NCBI RefSeq assembly: GCF_901709675.1
Contig: NC_051089.1
Coordinates: forward strand, 19,218,008 to 19,282,007
Direction of reading: 5' to 3'
DNA from: Syngnathus acus
Taxonomy: Eukaryota; Chordata; Actinopteri; Syngnathiformes; Syngnathidae
DNA length: 64,000 nt
Of this stretch, positions 1 to 10,034 are shown piece by piece. The position numbers and the translations under genes were made by a program. How positions within the stretch are numbered: position 1 is the stretch's first letter; each line of letters begins with the position of its first letter. The notes below the pieces were generated by a model, which saw only the letters and a program-made list of their open reading frames with translations, was not told the origin of the DNA and ran no database searches.

Positions 1-538
1 GTGGTTAAGGTTTGTCTTTAAATGCAGGATGCTTGGTATCCATGTGCCGAAGCAGTTTTGAAGGCTTCATTGCCTCGTTAGATAGCCTGTCGTTGCATAT
101 TATGCAGAGTGGGCTTGGCGCGTCAGCGTCACCTGTGGCGATAAATCCATATTTTAAGTAGGACTCCAAAACATTTCTTTTAAATGCAGCTTTCCTTTTC
201 TTGGAAGTCGTAGCCTCTTCTTCCGTCTCCTCATTGGGCTTTTTTGCCTTTCCGAAGAAGCTTTCCAAACATCTGTTTCTTGCTCATTTTTGCTTGCTTC
301 GTGGCCTTGACTGAGGTGACATGTCACGTGACCGAGACGAGCGTCTTGACCTGAACCGACAGATGTAATTGGGAGAAGATCGCCAATATTTTTATATTTT
401 TCAAAATAAATTCTTACTCATTTTTGCTAGCTTTGCGGGCTCGACTGGGGAAACATGTCACATGACCGGGACGAGCGTCTTGACCTGAATTAATTGATCG
501 TCGATAAGTCGCCGCCCGGTGGTTGGGGACCACGGCTG
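1..538 (-). mobile_element. hAT transposon remnant, cut by the window edge
   Basis: This is the right-hand part of a hAT element. It ends near 538 with a degenerate form of the TIR that begins CAGTGGTCCCCAACC in two other copies (13230-14135 and 60385-62287). It carries a BED-finger transposase start on the minus strand, followed by two copies of a 134-bp subterminal repeat (CACGTG-type motifs at about 319 and 453). The left TIR lies outside the window. Confidence 0.75.
5..283 (-). pseudogene. hAT transposase N-terminus with BED zinc finger (broken)
   Basis: The reading frame encodes a basic N-terminus (KKRKAAFKR) and then a BED-type finger with CIIC followed about 17 residues later by H-x4-H. 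Compared with the copy at 13596-13880, the first codons (MSKKQ...) are out of frame with the rest, so the present start is an internal Met. The frame stops after KDKP, so no catalytic DDE domain follows. Family knowledge says the BED finger binds transposon ends. This copy is a non-autonomous remnant. Confidence 0.7.
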
Positions 539-594
539 TAAGTGATTACAACATACTGAGTGTTTAATTGTTTAGCATTAAAGTGGTTGACTGT

Positions 595-617
595 GATGGA
601 TGGATGGATGGATGGAT
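595..617. repeat. (GATG)n microsatellite
   Basis: A run of about five and a half GATG units. Such runs in fish commonly mark the 3' tail of a retroelement, but no body is recognisable here. Confidence 0.7.
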
Positions 618-823
618 CCCCAACCGAACATTTTTTGTTTTTTTCCAAAAAAGTTTCAAAAGATGATGATAAACATTCAGTATTATGGCAAAATCCAAAA
701 TATCAAAAAACAAAGATTTGCAACAATGCAAATGCATGGGTGCCAAACTGTGATTGTGCAGTTGGCAGTTGTAGTTTTAATTTGCAATGTCACTTGTCAC
801 CACTAGATGTAAGACATGTCTTA

Positions 824-1563
824 GTTCAGAGTCAGAGTCAGAGTCAGCTTTATTGTCAATTCCTTCATGCTAAGACACACAAAGAAACCGAAATTTTGTT
901 TCCCCTATCCCATGGTGACGAGACACAGTACACGATTAACATACAAGTAAACAACGGGGGAGAGAGTTCAGGACCCCAACAGCCTGGAGATCACAACCTT
1001 CGCCAGTGGCGAGCAGCGCTAGCATCCCACAACAGAGTCCCGGCACCATTCGTCACGGATGTAGACGCACAGTCCACCTCCTCGCGATGTTCCCCCTCGT
1101 ACAATGGCCCGGTCCGCCCGATAGCACGCCAGCCGCTCCAGATGCACAGCAGTAACGCACTGTCCGGTCCGTAGAACACAGCAGGCATGTTGATGTCCAG
1201 CGATCGAACGTTCGCTAGAAGAATGGAAGGCACGGCCGGGCGAGCTGGGTTGACCGCCAGCCTGGCCCGGACGCCCAACCGGGGGAGGAATAGCAGGCGA
1301 GTCCGGCGACGCTACAGGACGGAGCAGACCGAGCGCCTTTAATGTCCACGCTTCAAAGTCCAGATCGCCACAAAACTCGCTTTCGCCGATGTCGAGCAGA
1401 ACCAGCCCGCCGCACTTGTAGCACAACCCGGTACAACGAGACGAACACACAAAACTGTCGGACAAACCCACATTAAACGACAAAACAAAACACCGTTCGG
1501 GACAGAGAGAGGCCGCTGCGTGTGCACGCGCCGCCATCTTACTTCCAGTTGCACTGACATTGG
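824..1563 (-). mobile_element. internally deleted LINE (5' end joined to 3' UTR)
   Basis: Read on the minus strand, a LINE 5' region and the start of an endonuclease domain (LLANVRSLD near 1220, GGGLCVYIRDEW near 1070) run directly into a 3' UTR. The tail is AATAAAGCTGACTCTGACTCTGAC-like, with an (AGAGTC)n repeat at 830-846. RT is entirely missing. The 6-bp word GTCTTA flanks both sides (818-823 and 1564-1569) and may be the target duplication, though six bases could match by chance. Confidence 0.65.
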
Positions 1564-1630
1564 GTCTTACGCTGCCTTATAGCAAGAAGTACTAATATTT
1601 TGCGGATTTGGAATGATCATACTTGTAAAC

Positions 1631-2263
1631 CAGGGGTGTCCAAACTTTTTGCAAGGAGGGCCAGATTTGATAAAGTGAAGGGGCCCGGGGGCCAATAGTT
1701 TTTTCTGACATTTTTTAACTACAGAAATTTCATGCAAATACACACTGTTATGAAACAAATTTCATTGTCCCAATTGTCTTTATTTTTTAAAGGACAAAAT
1801 AACTGTCAGCGTTTTCCAAACTATCTTGATCGTATGATTATGTTGGAACGTAACCAGTAATAAATAACCTAGCTAGATTAAACCAGTAATAAATAACCTA
1901 GCTAGATTAGTTTTATGCTTATGTTGGAATGTAACCAGGAATAAATAACCTAGCTTGTCCCATCCTACACAACGTCGTAAAACACCCCCTTGCTATGCTT
2001 TGACTAGAGGTCAAGGGCTTTCTCTTCTCTATCCAGTCCACTGTCACCCCCACCCTGTTTCTCTTAATAAAAATGCTCTTGCAGGAGGCTAGAGTGATAC
2101 CTCATTCGATCATCGCTGTACGCACAGCGACGAATGGACTCTCCACCTGCAGGTGTCTAAAAGGACTTAATTGTCTTCCGTGTGGTTCTTGCAAAATAAG
2201 TTAGAGTGAGCACCACTCTAACAATAACCAAATATAAGCCACTTAGGCAGATGTGAACAACTT
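1631..2263 (+). mobile_element. hAT terminal fragment, interrupted by a solo LTR
   Basis: The fragment starts with CAGGGGTGTCCAAACTTTTT. It matches, on the opposite strand, the right end of the hAT at 47218-48557, including the stretch ATAACCAAATATAAGCCAC. An LTR at 1804-2223 splits it. No transposase coding remains. Confidence 0.7.
1804..2223 (+). mobile_element. solo LTR with 5-bp TSD
   Basis: The 420-bp unit begins TGTCAGCG and ends CTCTAACA. ATAAC flanks it on both sides (1799-1803 and 2224-2228). The interrupted hAT sequence is contiguous once one ATAAC is removed. An AATAAA-type signal lies near 2065, and a 42-bp segment (AGTAATAAATAACCTAGCTAG) is duplicated near 1856-1910. It resembles the LTR at 22837-23189. 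No internal retroviral or gypsy genes are present. Confidence 0.8.
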
Positions 2264-3250
2264 ATACTCAGGAGCGACTTATATGCGTAATTATTCACAA
2301 ATTTTTTCTTGATCATTAACACATTACTGACTTACTAGTATAGTTGATCATTTCACGTGTTATTTTCACTTTAAACCGCATGAGGGCGCACTATGGCTGT
2401 GGAATAATTGGAGCCTCACTGACAATGAGTTACATTCACTGACTTCCGGAGTCAGGAGATTTTATGATTTGGAGTGACACAGATGGTTTGATAAACTTGT
2501 TATTTATGTTACACCGTATTTTTCGGACTAAAAGTCGCTCCGGAATATACGTCGCATTAGCCATAAAATGCACAATAACGTAAAAAAAAACATATAAGTC
2601 GCTCCGGAGTATAAGTCGCATTTTGGGGGAAATTTATTCGACAAAATCCAACACCAAGAACAGACATGAACAAGCAACAACAGGCTAAACGATAGGTATG
2701 CTAACGTAACATAAACACAAACGAAGAGCTAAGAACGGGCCTGACGTAACATTCAGAGTTATTCAGATGACTATGACACAAATAACACGTTTATAAAACC
2801 ATCTGTGCCACTCCAATTCATTAAATCCATCGATCGTCCTTTATGTCAACAATGCCGGCCGGGTGCGCGCCGCTGACGGTGGTTGCACTTCAAAATATTC
2901 CACAGGCCCATATAACGATACATAAATTATATATCAAATAACTATTATATAAGCAATAATATTATCAAACCATCTGTGTCACTCCAAATCATTAAATCCA
3001 TCGATCAAATTCCTCGTCCTTTGTCAACAACGCCGCGCATGCGCCGCTGACGTCAGCCTCGTCGTTATTCCACAGATCTAGTATATAACTATATTGTTAA
3101 CAAAGTACAAGGAAAGACGTGGGTTTGGTAAACGGCTCTTTATTTAACAAAACAAGAGTTCAACGAGCCAACAATTACTGAACTGTAACGATAAAAACAT
3201 ATACAATTTGCTACACGAAATAAAATATAACTATACATAACTATTACATA
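2264..3250. repeat. array of ~140-190-bp units, left arm, with an AT-rich element end
   Basis: Motifs recur around 2465, 2800 and 2970: GATTTGGAGTGACACAGATGG, GCCGCTGACGTCAG and ATTCCACAGGCCCATATAACG, on both strands. At 2512-2690 sits a terminal block (CCGTATTTTTCGGACTAAAAG, then ATAAGTCGCTCC repeats). Its inverted partner is at 8470-8609. The order of motifs in 2650-3165 is mirrored at 4165-4260 and 7500-7790, so this is one arm of a large inverted repeat. Confidence 0.65.
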
Positions 3251-3264
3251 AATAGTTCACCGAC

Positions 3265-3632
3265 ACACGGCCCCAAGCACCGGCGTCGACTTCCAGGCGT
3301 GTGGCCGCGTGGACTTCCATCCCCGGAGGTGGCACTTCCAGCCACGGAGGTGGCTGGGACCTACGTAGAGTAGGACCGGGCGTGCGTAGGAACAGTGTCC
3401 GAGCCCCATCCACCGTCCCCGGACAGCCACCCGGCCGAGCATCGGCCCCCGACTTCCATCCACGGAGGTGAAAGAGAGCTCCGTAGAGTAGGACCGGGCG
3501 TGCGTAAAAGCCATGTCCGAGCCCCATCCACCGTCCCCGGAAACCCACCCGGCCGAGCGCCGGCCCCCGACTTCCATCCACGGAGGTGAAAGAGAGCTCC
3601 GTAGAGTAGGACCGGGCGTGTGTAAAAGCCAT
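3265..3632. repeat. 118-bp minisatellite, about 3 copies
   Basis: GTAGAGTAGGACCGGGCGTG recurs at 3365, 3483 and 3601, a period of 118 bp. Each unit is GC-rich and contains CTTCCATCCACGGAGGTG. It lies at the centre of the inverted-repeat complex. Long open frames through it (for example 3231-3632 minus) reflect the repeat, not a gene. Confidence 0.85.
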
Positions 3633-3894
3633 AATAGTTTTTCAAACCTTCTGTGTCACTCCAAATCATTAAATCCTTCAAACTCTTCGTCCTCCGTGTC
3701 ACAAACAAAGCCGCTAATGATGCCGGTAGTTTGTGGGGCCCTTCGTCATCTTCGTCATCCCGTGATCGAATCTTTGTCCTTTATGTAAACAACCGCCGCG
3801 CCGGGTCGCTAACGTCACTTGAAGTTCAAATTACAGTAATCATGATTCGTTTATCGCGGTTTCACTTTTTTATTTTTTTTATTTTGAAAATTTG

Positions 3895-3989
3895 TGAAAA
3901 AATTCACATATAAGTTGCTCCTCAGTGTAAGTCGCCCCCCCACCCAAACTATGAAAAAAAGCGCCACTTATAGTCCGACAAATACGGTA
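3895..3989. repeat. terminal block of a TA-flanked element (right-hand orientation)
   Basis: The block holds ATAAGTTGCTCC, GTAAGTCGCC and CACTTATAGTCC and ends ACAAATACGG followed by TA. This is the mirror form of the terminal motif at 2512, 5452, 62416 and 8470-8609. A matching left end close by is not obvious. Confidence 0.55.
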
Positions 3990-4306
3990 GTTATTTGATA
4001 TATAGTTTATTTAGAGTAGCAACGTCTATGTTGTTAGATTTCAGTAGTTTACGATTGTCTAGCAAGGCCGTGAAGGCAGCAAGGGGGTGGGGGAGCTATC
4101 CAGGGCGCTTGCTTATAGCACTGTGTTGGCTCATATCTTGAGTTTGTACTTTGTAAAAGTTTTGTACAGAGCCGGTTACCAAACCCACGTATTGCCTCGT
4201 ACTTTGGTAACGCTACAATATAGTTATATAAGTAGATCTGTGGAATAATTGGAGCCGCAACTGACGACGAGGCTTACGTCAACAGCTGTTTTTTATTTTT
4301 ATTTTA
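3990..4306. repeat. inverted-repeat arm and array unit
   Basis: Sequence at about 4165-4250 (ACCAAACCCACGT, TATAGTTATATA, AGATCTGTGGAATAATT) is the inverted partner of 3070-3165. It then enters another array unit (CAACTGACGACGAGGCTTACG). No coding signal is visible. Confidence 0.55.
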
Positions 4307-4310
4307 TTAA

Positions 4311-5360
4311 AGGGTACCTTTGGTCAACCTGTATAAAGCAGGCACTGATTTAGTATAAAGTAAATGTACAATATCAAAAAAGAAATAACACAACACCTCT
4401 TAGGGACAAGAGATATATAGTCTGAAACATTGCCATTTGACTGGCACTTTTGCTGCCTGGGGAAGAAATATGGCGCCCCGGATATGAAGTCACAAAGTTG
4501 ATTCCGTTTTCGCACTGGCAAAGCAATCCGGCTGCCTCGCGTGCTCGAGGCAAGGACAAGTATTCTATTATACAGGGATGAGAATTTTCCGCGGATCCAC
4601 GGATTTCCGTGTTTTTTTCCGTCGAAAGTATCTTCGTGAATCGTGTAAATCCGTTGACAAAATTCTTTTTTATATATGGGGGGGAGTGGCCGGCTAGCTG
4701 GCCGAGCAACGTTATCCTCGGCGACTCTCGCGGGCATTCCCCCGCCCGCAGCGACAGCGTATACGCCCCCCGCTACTTTTCCGTGCTTTTTCACATTTGC
4801 CATTATCATCCCTGTATTATACAAATCAGCTTCCAAACATTTACTTAAAAGACCAATTGATCATAGCCGTTACTAAAATCACTTAACAAGAAACTGACTT
4901 CCCTGGCAAAATGCGCTTGCCCGCCATGACGGGAAACCAATGTAAACAAACCACAATAATCGCCCAGTAATTTATCAAAATTGGGGACAAAAACTGCTTA
5001 TCACAGATACATATCTGTCTCAGAACGGCAATGTTTTGTCTCTGGGATCTCTTTTCATGACGCTGCTGCCTTTTCACATCAGTTTTCCTCTTTATGGGCA
5101 AAAATTGTTGGCACTGGACCAACGCTGGAGACAAGATTGGAGCCAGCCAAGATGCTATCAACTTGCTGACGTCACGCAGCTGCCTGATCCGGGCCACAAA
5201 CTAAGCAACATGGATGCTCCCAGTATATTCATGTCACACTTACTAAAAGCCATTTATTTTCTACATGAGTTGCTTTTTTTTTTATAAACTTCAGGGATTT
5301 GATGAAGCCATATTCGTAGAATAGAAAAATGTTAATATGGCTAATGACCAAAGGTACCCT
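4311..5360. mobile_element. TTAA-flanked MITE, 1.05 kb
   Basis: A perfect 16-bp TIR, AGGGTACCTTTGGTCA, occurs at 4311 and inverted at 5345-5360. TTAA flanks each side (4307-4310 and 5361-5364), the target-site form of the piggyBac superfamily. No transposase is encoded, so it is non-autonomous. A smaller hAT MITE is nested at 4574-4814. Confidence 0.75.
4574..4814. mobile_element. hAT-type MITE, 241 bp, nested
   Basis: The element starts AGGGATGAGAATTTT and ends ATTATCATCCCTG. An exact 8-bp duplication TATTATAC lies at 4566-4573 and 4815-4822. An 8-bp duplication is the hAT hallmark. It lies inside the TTAA-flanked element and is therefore younger. Confidence 0.8.
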
Positions 5361-5364
5361 TTAA

Positions 5365-5451
5365 GTGACACAGCGGATGAAGATTCCGATGGATTTAATG
5401 ATTTGGAGTGACACGGATGGTTTGTTAAAATTGTTGTTTATAATACATTTA
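5365..5451. repeat. array unit fragment
   Basis: GAAGATTCCGATGGATTTAA and GATTTGGAGTGACACGGATGG match the array units at 7100-7700 and 60230-60290. Confidence 0.6.
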
Positions 5452-7062
5452 CCGTATTTTCCGCCCTAAAAGGCGCACCGGGTTATAAGGCGCACCTTCA
5501 ATGAACGGCCCATTTTAAAACTTTGTCCATATATAAGGCGCACCGGATTATAAGGCGCATAAAATAGAAGCTATACTGCATCAAACTGAGGTTGACTAGG
5601 GTTGCGGTATGCATCCACTAGCCAATAACCAACGAGCCCTCTGTAAACAATCGCGTTTCTCAAACGATCTCCTATAAAATGATCAGAACTGACTAAAGTT
5701 CGATCTAACGCATTGGTACTACTTACCTATGTTTCCCTTCCATATCGATCCGTAGATTTACTCGAAACATTAACAGAGCAGCCTATTTTGACATGAAATA
5801 GCCTGGTACGTATAGCAGCTATCGCAATAGCATTAGCCATCCGCAAAGTCTCACGAGCCTCAGCTCGCAATCTCCCATGAGCCTCAGCAAAGTGTAAACA
5901 ATCGCGTTTCTCAAACGATCTCCTATAAAATGATCGGAACTGACTAAAGTTCGATCTAACGCATTGGTACTACTTACCTATGTTTCCCTTCCATATCGAT
6001 CCGTAGATTTACTCGAAACATTAACAGAGCAGCCTATTTTGACATGAAATAGCCTGGTACGTATAGCAGCTATCGCAATAGCATTAGCCATCCGCAAAGT
6101 CTCACGAGCCTCAGCTCGCAATCTCCCATGAGCCTCAGCAAAGTGTAAACAATCGCGTTTCTCAAACAATCTCCTATAAAATGATCGGAACTGACTAAAG
6201 TTCGATCTAACGCATTGGTACTACTTACCTATGTTTCCCTTCCATATCGATCCGTAGATTTACTCGAAACATTAACAGAGCAGCCTATTTTGACATGAAA
6301 TAGCCTGGTACGTATAGCAGCTATCGCAATAGCATTAGCCATCCGCAAAGTCTCACGAGCCTCAGCTCGCAATCTCCCATGAGCCTCAGCGAAGTGTAAA
6401 CAATCGCGTTTCTCAAACGATCTCCTATAAAATGATCGGAACTGACTAAAGTTCGATCTAACGCATTGGTACTACTTACCTATGTTTCCCTTCCATATCG
6501 ATCCGTAGATTTACTCGAAACATTAACAGAGCAGCCTATTTTGACATGAAATAGCCTGGTACGTATAGCAGCTATCGCAATAGCATTAGCCATCCGCAAA
6601 GTCTCACGAGCCTCAGCTCGCAATCTCCCATGAGCCTCAGCAAAGTGTAAACAATCGCGTTTCTCAAACGATCTCCTATAAAATGATCGGAACTGACTAA
6701 AGTTCGATCTAACGCATTGGTACTACTTACCTATGTTTCCCTTCCATATCGAGCCGTAGATTTACTCGAAACATTAACAGAGCAGCCTATTTTGACATGA
6801 AATAGCCTCGCGGGTACAACAGCTATTCGGTGACGCCCCCTGACTACAGTTGCCGTAATGCTGGGAAGCGATGCGACCTTGTCATTTACTAGTCGTACTA
6901 AAACGTACTGAAACATTTTGGCAGAGCACTGTGTACAACCAGTATGGATCAACAAATTCATCAGTTGATCCATATATAAGGCGCACTGGCCTATAAGGCG
7001 CACTGTCGGCTTTTGAGAATATTTTAGGTTTTTAGGTGCGCCTTTTAGGGCGGAAAATACGG
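5452..7062. mobile_element. TA-flanked DNA element carrying a satellite, 1.6 kb
   Basis: A perfect 28-bp TIR opens CCGTATTTTCCGCCCTAAAA and is inverted at 7035-7062. TA lies on both outer sides (5450-5451 and 7063-7064). Just inside the ends, ATAAGGCGCACC repeats in tandem. Most of the interior is the 251-bp tandem array. No transposase is recognisable. The TA flank suggests a Tc1/mariner-like or other TA-targeting superfamily, not resolved here. Confidence 0.75.
5643..6806. repeat. 251-bp tandem satellite, 4.6 copies
   Basis: GTAAACAATCGCGTTTCTCA starts units at 5643, 5894, 6145, 6396 and 6647, an exact 251-bp period. The copies differ by only a few substitutions, pointing to recent amplification or homogenisation. 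The fifth unit breaks off after GAAATAGCCT near 6806. Confidence 0.95.
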
Positions 7063-7064
7063 TA

Positions 7065-7790
7065 TTTGATATATCTAGTCTGACGTCAACAGCTTTTTTT
7101 TTTTTTTTAAGTGACACAAGACGAAGATTCCAATGGATTTAATGATTTGGAGTAACACGGATGGTTCGATAAAATTGTTTTTTATATTAAAGTTATTTGA
7201 TATATAGTTTATATATCGTTATATGGGCCTGTGGAATAATTTGAACTGCAACTGACGATGAGTCCGACGTCAGAGGCGCGCCGTTGTTTACATAAAGGAC
7301 GAAGAATTCGATCAATGGATTTAATGATTTGGAGTGTCACAAATTGTTGTTCATATTGTGGAATAATTTCAACTGCAACTGACGACGAGTACGACGTCAG
7401 CGGCGCGCTGCACACGCGGCGTTGTTTACATAAAGGACGAAGAATTCGATCGATAGATTCATTGATTTGGAGTGACACAGATGGTTTGATAAAATTGTTG
7501 TTTATATTATAGTTTTTCAATATATAGTTTATATATCGTTACATGGGCCTGAGGAATAATTTGAACTGCAACTGACGATGAGTCCGACGTCAGCGGCGCG
7601 CCGCACACGCGGCGTTGTTTACTGAAAGGATGAAGAATTCGATCGATGGATTCAATGATTTGGAGTGACACAGATGGTTTGATGAACGTATTATTTATGT
7701 TATAGTTATTTGAATAACTGTTAATGTTACGTCAGGCCCGTTCTCAGCTTCTCGTTTGTGTTTGTTACGTTAGCATACCGCATCGTTTAG
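7065..7790. repeat. array of ~140-190-bp units, right arm
   Basis: TGATTTGGAGT recurs near 7143, 7325, 7463 and 7655. Each is preceded by an ACGTCAGCGGCGCGC segment and a CGAAGAATTCGATCGATGGA segment. The segment at 7700-7790 (CAGGCCCGTTCTCAGCTTCT and so on) is the inverted partner of 2690-2750. No gene is present. Confidence 0.75.
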
Positions 7791-7794
7791 TTAA

Positions 7795-8107
7795 AGTTAA
7801 AAGTTAAAGTCCCAATGATCGTCACACACACATCTGGGTGTGGTGAAATTTGTCCTCTGCATTTAACCCATCCCCATGTGATTTTGATCCATCCCCTGGG
7901 GGAGAGGGGAGCAGTGAGCAGCAGCGGTGCCGCGCTCGGGAATCATTTGGTGATCTAACCCCCCAATTCCAACCCTTGATGCTGAGTGCCAAGCAGGGAG
8001 GCAATGGGTCCCATTTTTTATAGTCTTTGGTATGACCCGGCCGGGGTTTGAACCCACAACCTTCCAGTCTCAGGGCGGACACTCCACCACTAGGCCGCTG
8101 AGCTGGT
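7795..8107 (-). mobile_element. tRNA-derived SINE, copy 1
   Basis: Read on the minus strand, it has an A-box-like GGCCTAGTGGTGGAGTG and a B box GGTTCAAACCCC. A conserved body (CACTGCTCCCCTCTCCCCCA) follows, with a TTTAACTTTAAC-type tail. It is about 310 bp. Four other full copies occur in the window. Confidence 0.85.
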
Positions 8108-8149
8108 CAAAAACTAGCCTGTTTTTGCTGGTTCATGTCTGTACTTGGT

Positions 8150-8463
8150 TAATTAAAGATTAAAGTCCCAATGATTGTCACACACACATCTGGGTGTGGT
8201 GAAATTTGTCCTCTGCATTTAACCCATCCCCATGTGATTTTAATCCATCCCCTGGGGGAGAGGGGAGCAGTGAGCAGCAGCGGTGCCGCGCTCGGGAATC
8301 ATTTGGTGATCTAACCCCCCAATTCCAACCCTTAATGCTGAGTGCCAAGCAGGGAGGCAATGGGTCCCATTTTTATAGTCTTTGGTATGACCCGGCCGGG
8401 GTTTGAACCCACAACCTTCCAGTCCCAGGGCGGACACTCTACCACTAGGCTACTGAGCTGGTT
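8150..8463 (-). mobile_element. tRNA-derived SINE, copy 2
   Basis: It has the same structure as copy 1 and sits 45 bp away in the same orientation. Box B is GGTTCAAACCCC near 8395-8411. The tail ATTAAAGATTAAAGTCCC differs slightly. Together with copy 1 it splits the inverted-repeat arm whose parts are at 8108-8149 and 8464-8609. Confidence 0.85.
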
Positions 8464-8469
8464 AGTAGG

Positions 8470-8609
8470 TGTTTGATTTTGTCAAATAAATTTCCCCCAA
8501 AATGCGACTTAAACTCCGGTGCAACTTATGTATGTTTTTTTCCCCTTTATTGTGCATTTTATGGCTGACTTGTACTCCGGAGCGACTTTTAGTCCGAAAA
8601 ATACAGTAT
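8470..8609. repeat. right end of the large inverted-repeat complex
   Basis: The inverted counterpart of 2512-2650: AAATTTCCCCCAAAATGCGAC, GTGCATTTTATGGCTGA and GGAGCGACTTTTAGTCCGAA, ending AATACAG before TA. It is interrupted on its left by the two SINEs. Confidence 0.65.
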
Positions 8610-9100
8610 TTAATATTAAGTAATTTTTACTTTTGATTTACTTTTAACTCACAGCCCCACGTGATGAATCGCTGTTGTGATGCCAGTTCAGCTTGGAGCT
8701 GCTTCCCTTTATCAGCGCGGTCACTCCCTGTTAGCTTGTCGTATGTGTTAGCATGTTTAGTCTGATGGTGTCTCTTTAGGTTGAAATCCTTAAACTTGGC
8801 AACCGTCTCTTTACAAATTAGACAAACACAATTGCCTTGATTTTCAGTGAAGAAGTAATGTAATTTCTCTTGAAAACGACGGCCCTCAATGTCAACTTTC
8901 CTCGTTTTCTTTGCAGTCGCCATGGCAGAAATGAGCGGACAGGGGTGCTGCTGCCACCTTTTGGTAATAGGAGGAATTACAATTTCAAGTTTCATGATTT
9001 TTTTGTATTTAGTTTGACAGTGCAGGCGGGCCATAAATAATACATTATAAGACCGAAGCTGCGGGCCGTATGAAATCTGACCGGACTTTGGACATGCCTG
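8610..9100 (-). mobile_element. hAT fragment with BED-finger transposase start
   Basis: The minus strand carries a hAT N-terminal exon. At the right lies a degenerate end with GCTGCGGGCCGT and TTTGGACATGCCTG. The same element type recurs at 47218-48557. The left boundary is uncertain. Confidence 0.65.
8627..8933 (-). pseudogene. hAT transposase N-terminus, BED finger (MATAKKTRK type)
   Basis: From the ATG at 8933 (minus strand) the frame encodes MATAKKTRKVDIEGRRFQEK. A C2HH finger follows (CLIC ... HHQTKH), then KLTGSDRADKGKQLQAELAS. This is the N-terminal layout of hAT-Charlie transposases and of host proteins domesticated from them (the GTF2IRD2/ZBED kind). It ends after about 100 codons, so the catalytic and dimerisation regions are missing. 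The open frame upstream to 9160 crosses the TIR and is unlikely to be coding. Confidence 0.65.
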
Positions 9101-9379
9101 TTGTAAACCCTCCCGATTTAGACGGGAGACTTTCAACCCTGTCTGCCGCCTGCCCCCCAATCTGTCATTTCTAAAATCTAAAATCTCCCGATTTTAGAAT
9201 GAAGTAAACAGTTTACATTGTTGGGCAATGGAATGCAACACAGCTCATCCTTGCAGCACAGCCACCCGAATTAATTCCCTCTGTGTGACCTGCTCACCAT
9301 AAAGGCTCCCCTCCCCTGCTCGTGTGCCCTAGACCTCAAGCAGGTGGGCTCCACAAAAATGGCTGATATTGGTCTACAT

Positions 9380-9654
9380 CAGGGGTGGCCAACCAGTCAG
9401 AGACTAAGAGCCACATTTTTTTACTGTGTACCGCAAAGAGCCACAACCCCCCCCCCCGAAGCGAAGTGAACACGCAGCGTTTGACGTCCCATTACCACAC
9501 CCCACACCCCCACCCCAAAGCGAAGCGAACGCGCAGCGTTTGACGTCCCATTAACACCCCCCCCCCCCCTCGAAGCGAAGCGAACGTAAAAGAGCCGCAT
9601 GAAACCCGGCAAAGAGCCGCATGCGGCTCGCGAGCCGCGGGTTGGCCACCGCTG
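9380..9654. mobile_element. hAT MITE, 275 bp, 8-bp TSD
   Basis: It starts CAGGGGTGGCCAACC and ends GGTTGGCCACCGCTG, with an exact GTCTACAT duplication at 9372-9379 and 9655-9662. The interior is three imperfect copies of a GAAGCGAAGCGAACGCGCAG-type repeat with C-homopolymers. No coding capacity. Confidence 0.88.
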
Positions 9655-9662
9655 GTCTACAT

Positions 9663-10034
9663 CAACAACAGTACTCTAAAATGCCATTGTAATAAAATGC
9701 GGGGGTCAGTGGTCCCCTGCTTACGGGTGTTGAAAAATACGTCAATCAAAACAAAACGCAGAAAAAACATTCAAAAACAAAAAACAGAGGATGAAGAAAA
9801 TAATCAGGAAATGGATCTAAGTGTACATAAAAGTCCCGCTGCCAAGTGTGACAGGTTTTTTGGCACATTACTAGCTAAAATTAAACGGCACATCAACAGA
9901 GACACAAACAGTTGTTTTGTCTCTTCTGTTTTGGGTAAAGACAGATGTTATGTTCCATTATTAGCCATGCAGCAAGACTCTCAGCAGAATATTGCATTTT
10001 CTGTCAACTGCTAAAATTGATACCATATTAAATT
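9663..10034. other. no recognised feature
   Basis: An A-rich stretch with an open frame at 9697-10014. The composition is simple and no domain is recognisable. I do not consider it a gene. Confidence 0.4.

Noticed and set aside
1799-2228. Possibility that the 1804-2223 unit is a MITE
   Set aside because: TG...CA ends, a 5-bp duplication, a polyadenylation-like signal and no inverted repeat beyond a few bases fit an LTR better.
3231-3708. Overlapping open frames with repeated peptide (GWKSGA...)
   Set aside because: They come from a GC-rich 118-bp minisatellite whose unit is not a multiple of three, so all frames show similar peptides.
5643-6806. Regular repeat resembling a CRISPR array
   Set aside because: The 251-bp units are contiguous with no short repeat-spacer pattern, and the genome is eukaryotic.
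5978-7117. Minus-strand frames through 5978-6169 and 6731-7117
   Set aside because: They are read through the 251-bp satellite and a TIR. The repeated peptide follows the repeat period and has no domain.
7822-8437. Recurrent ~60-86-codon frames at 7.8-8.4, 26.6, 51.6 and 58.7 kb
   Set aside because: They are the same SINE read in different frames. The SINE is transcribed by RNA polymerase III and is not protein-coding.
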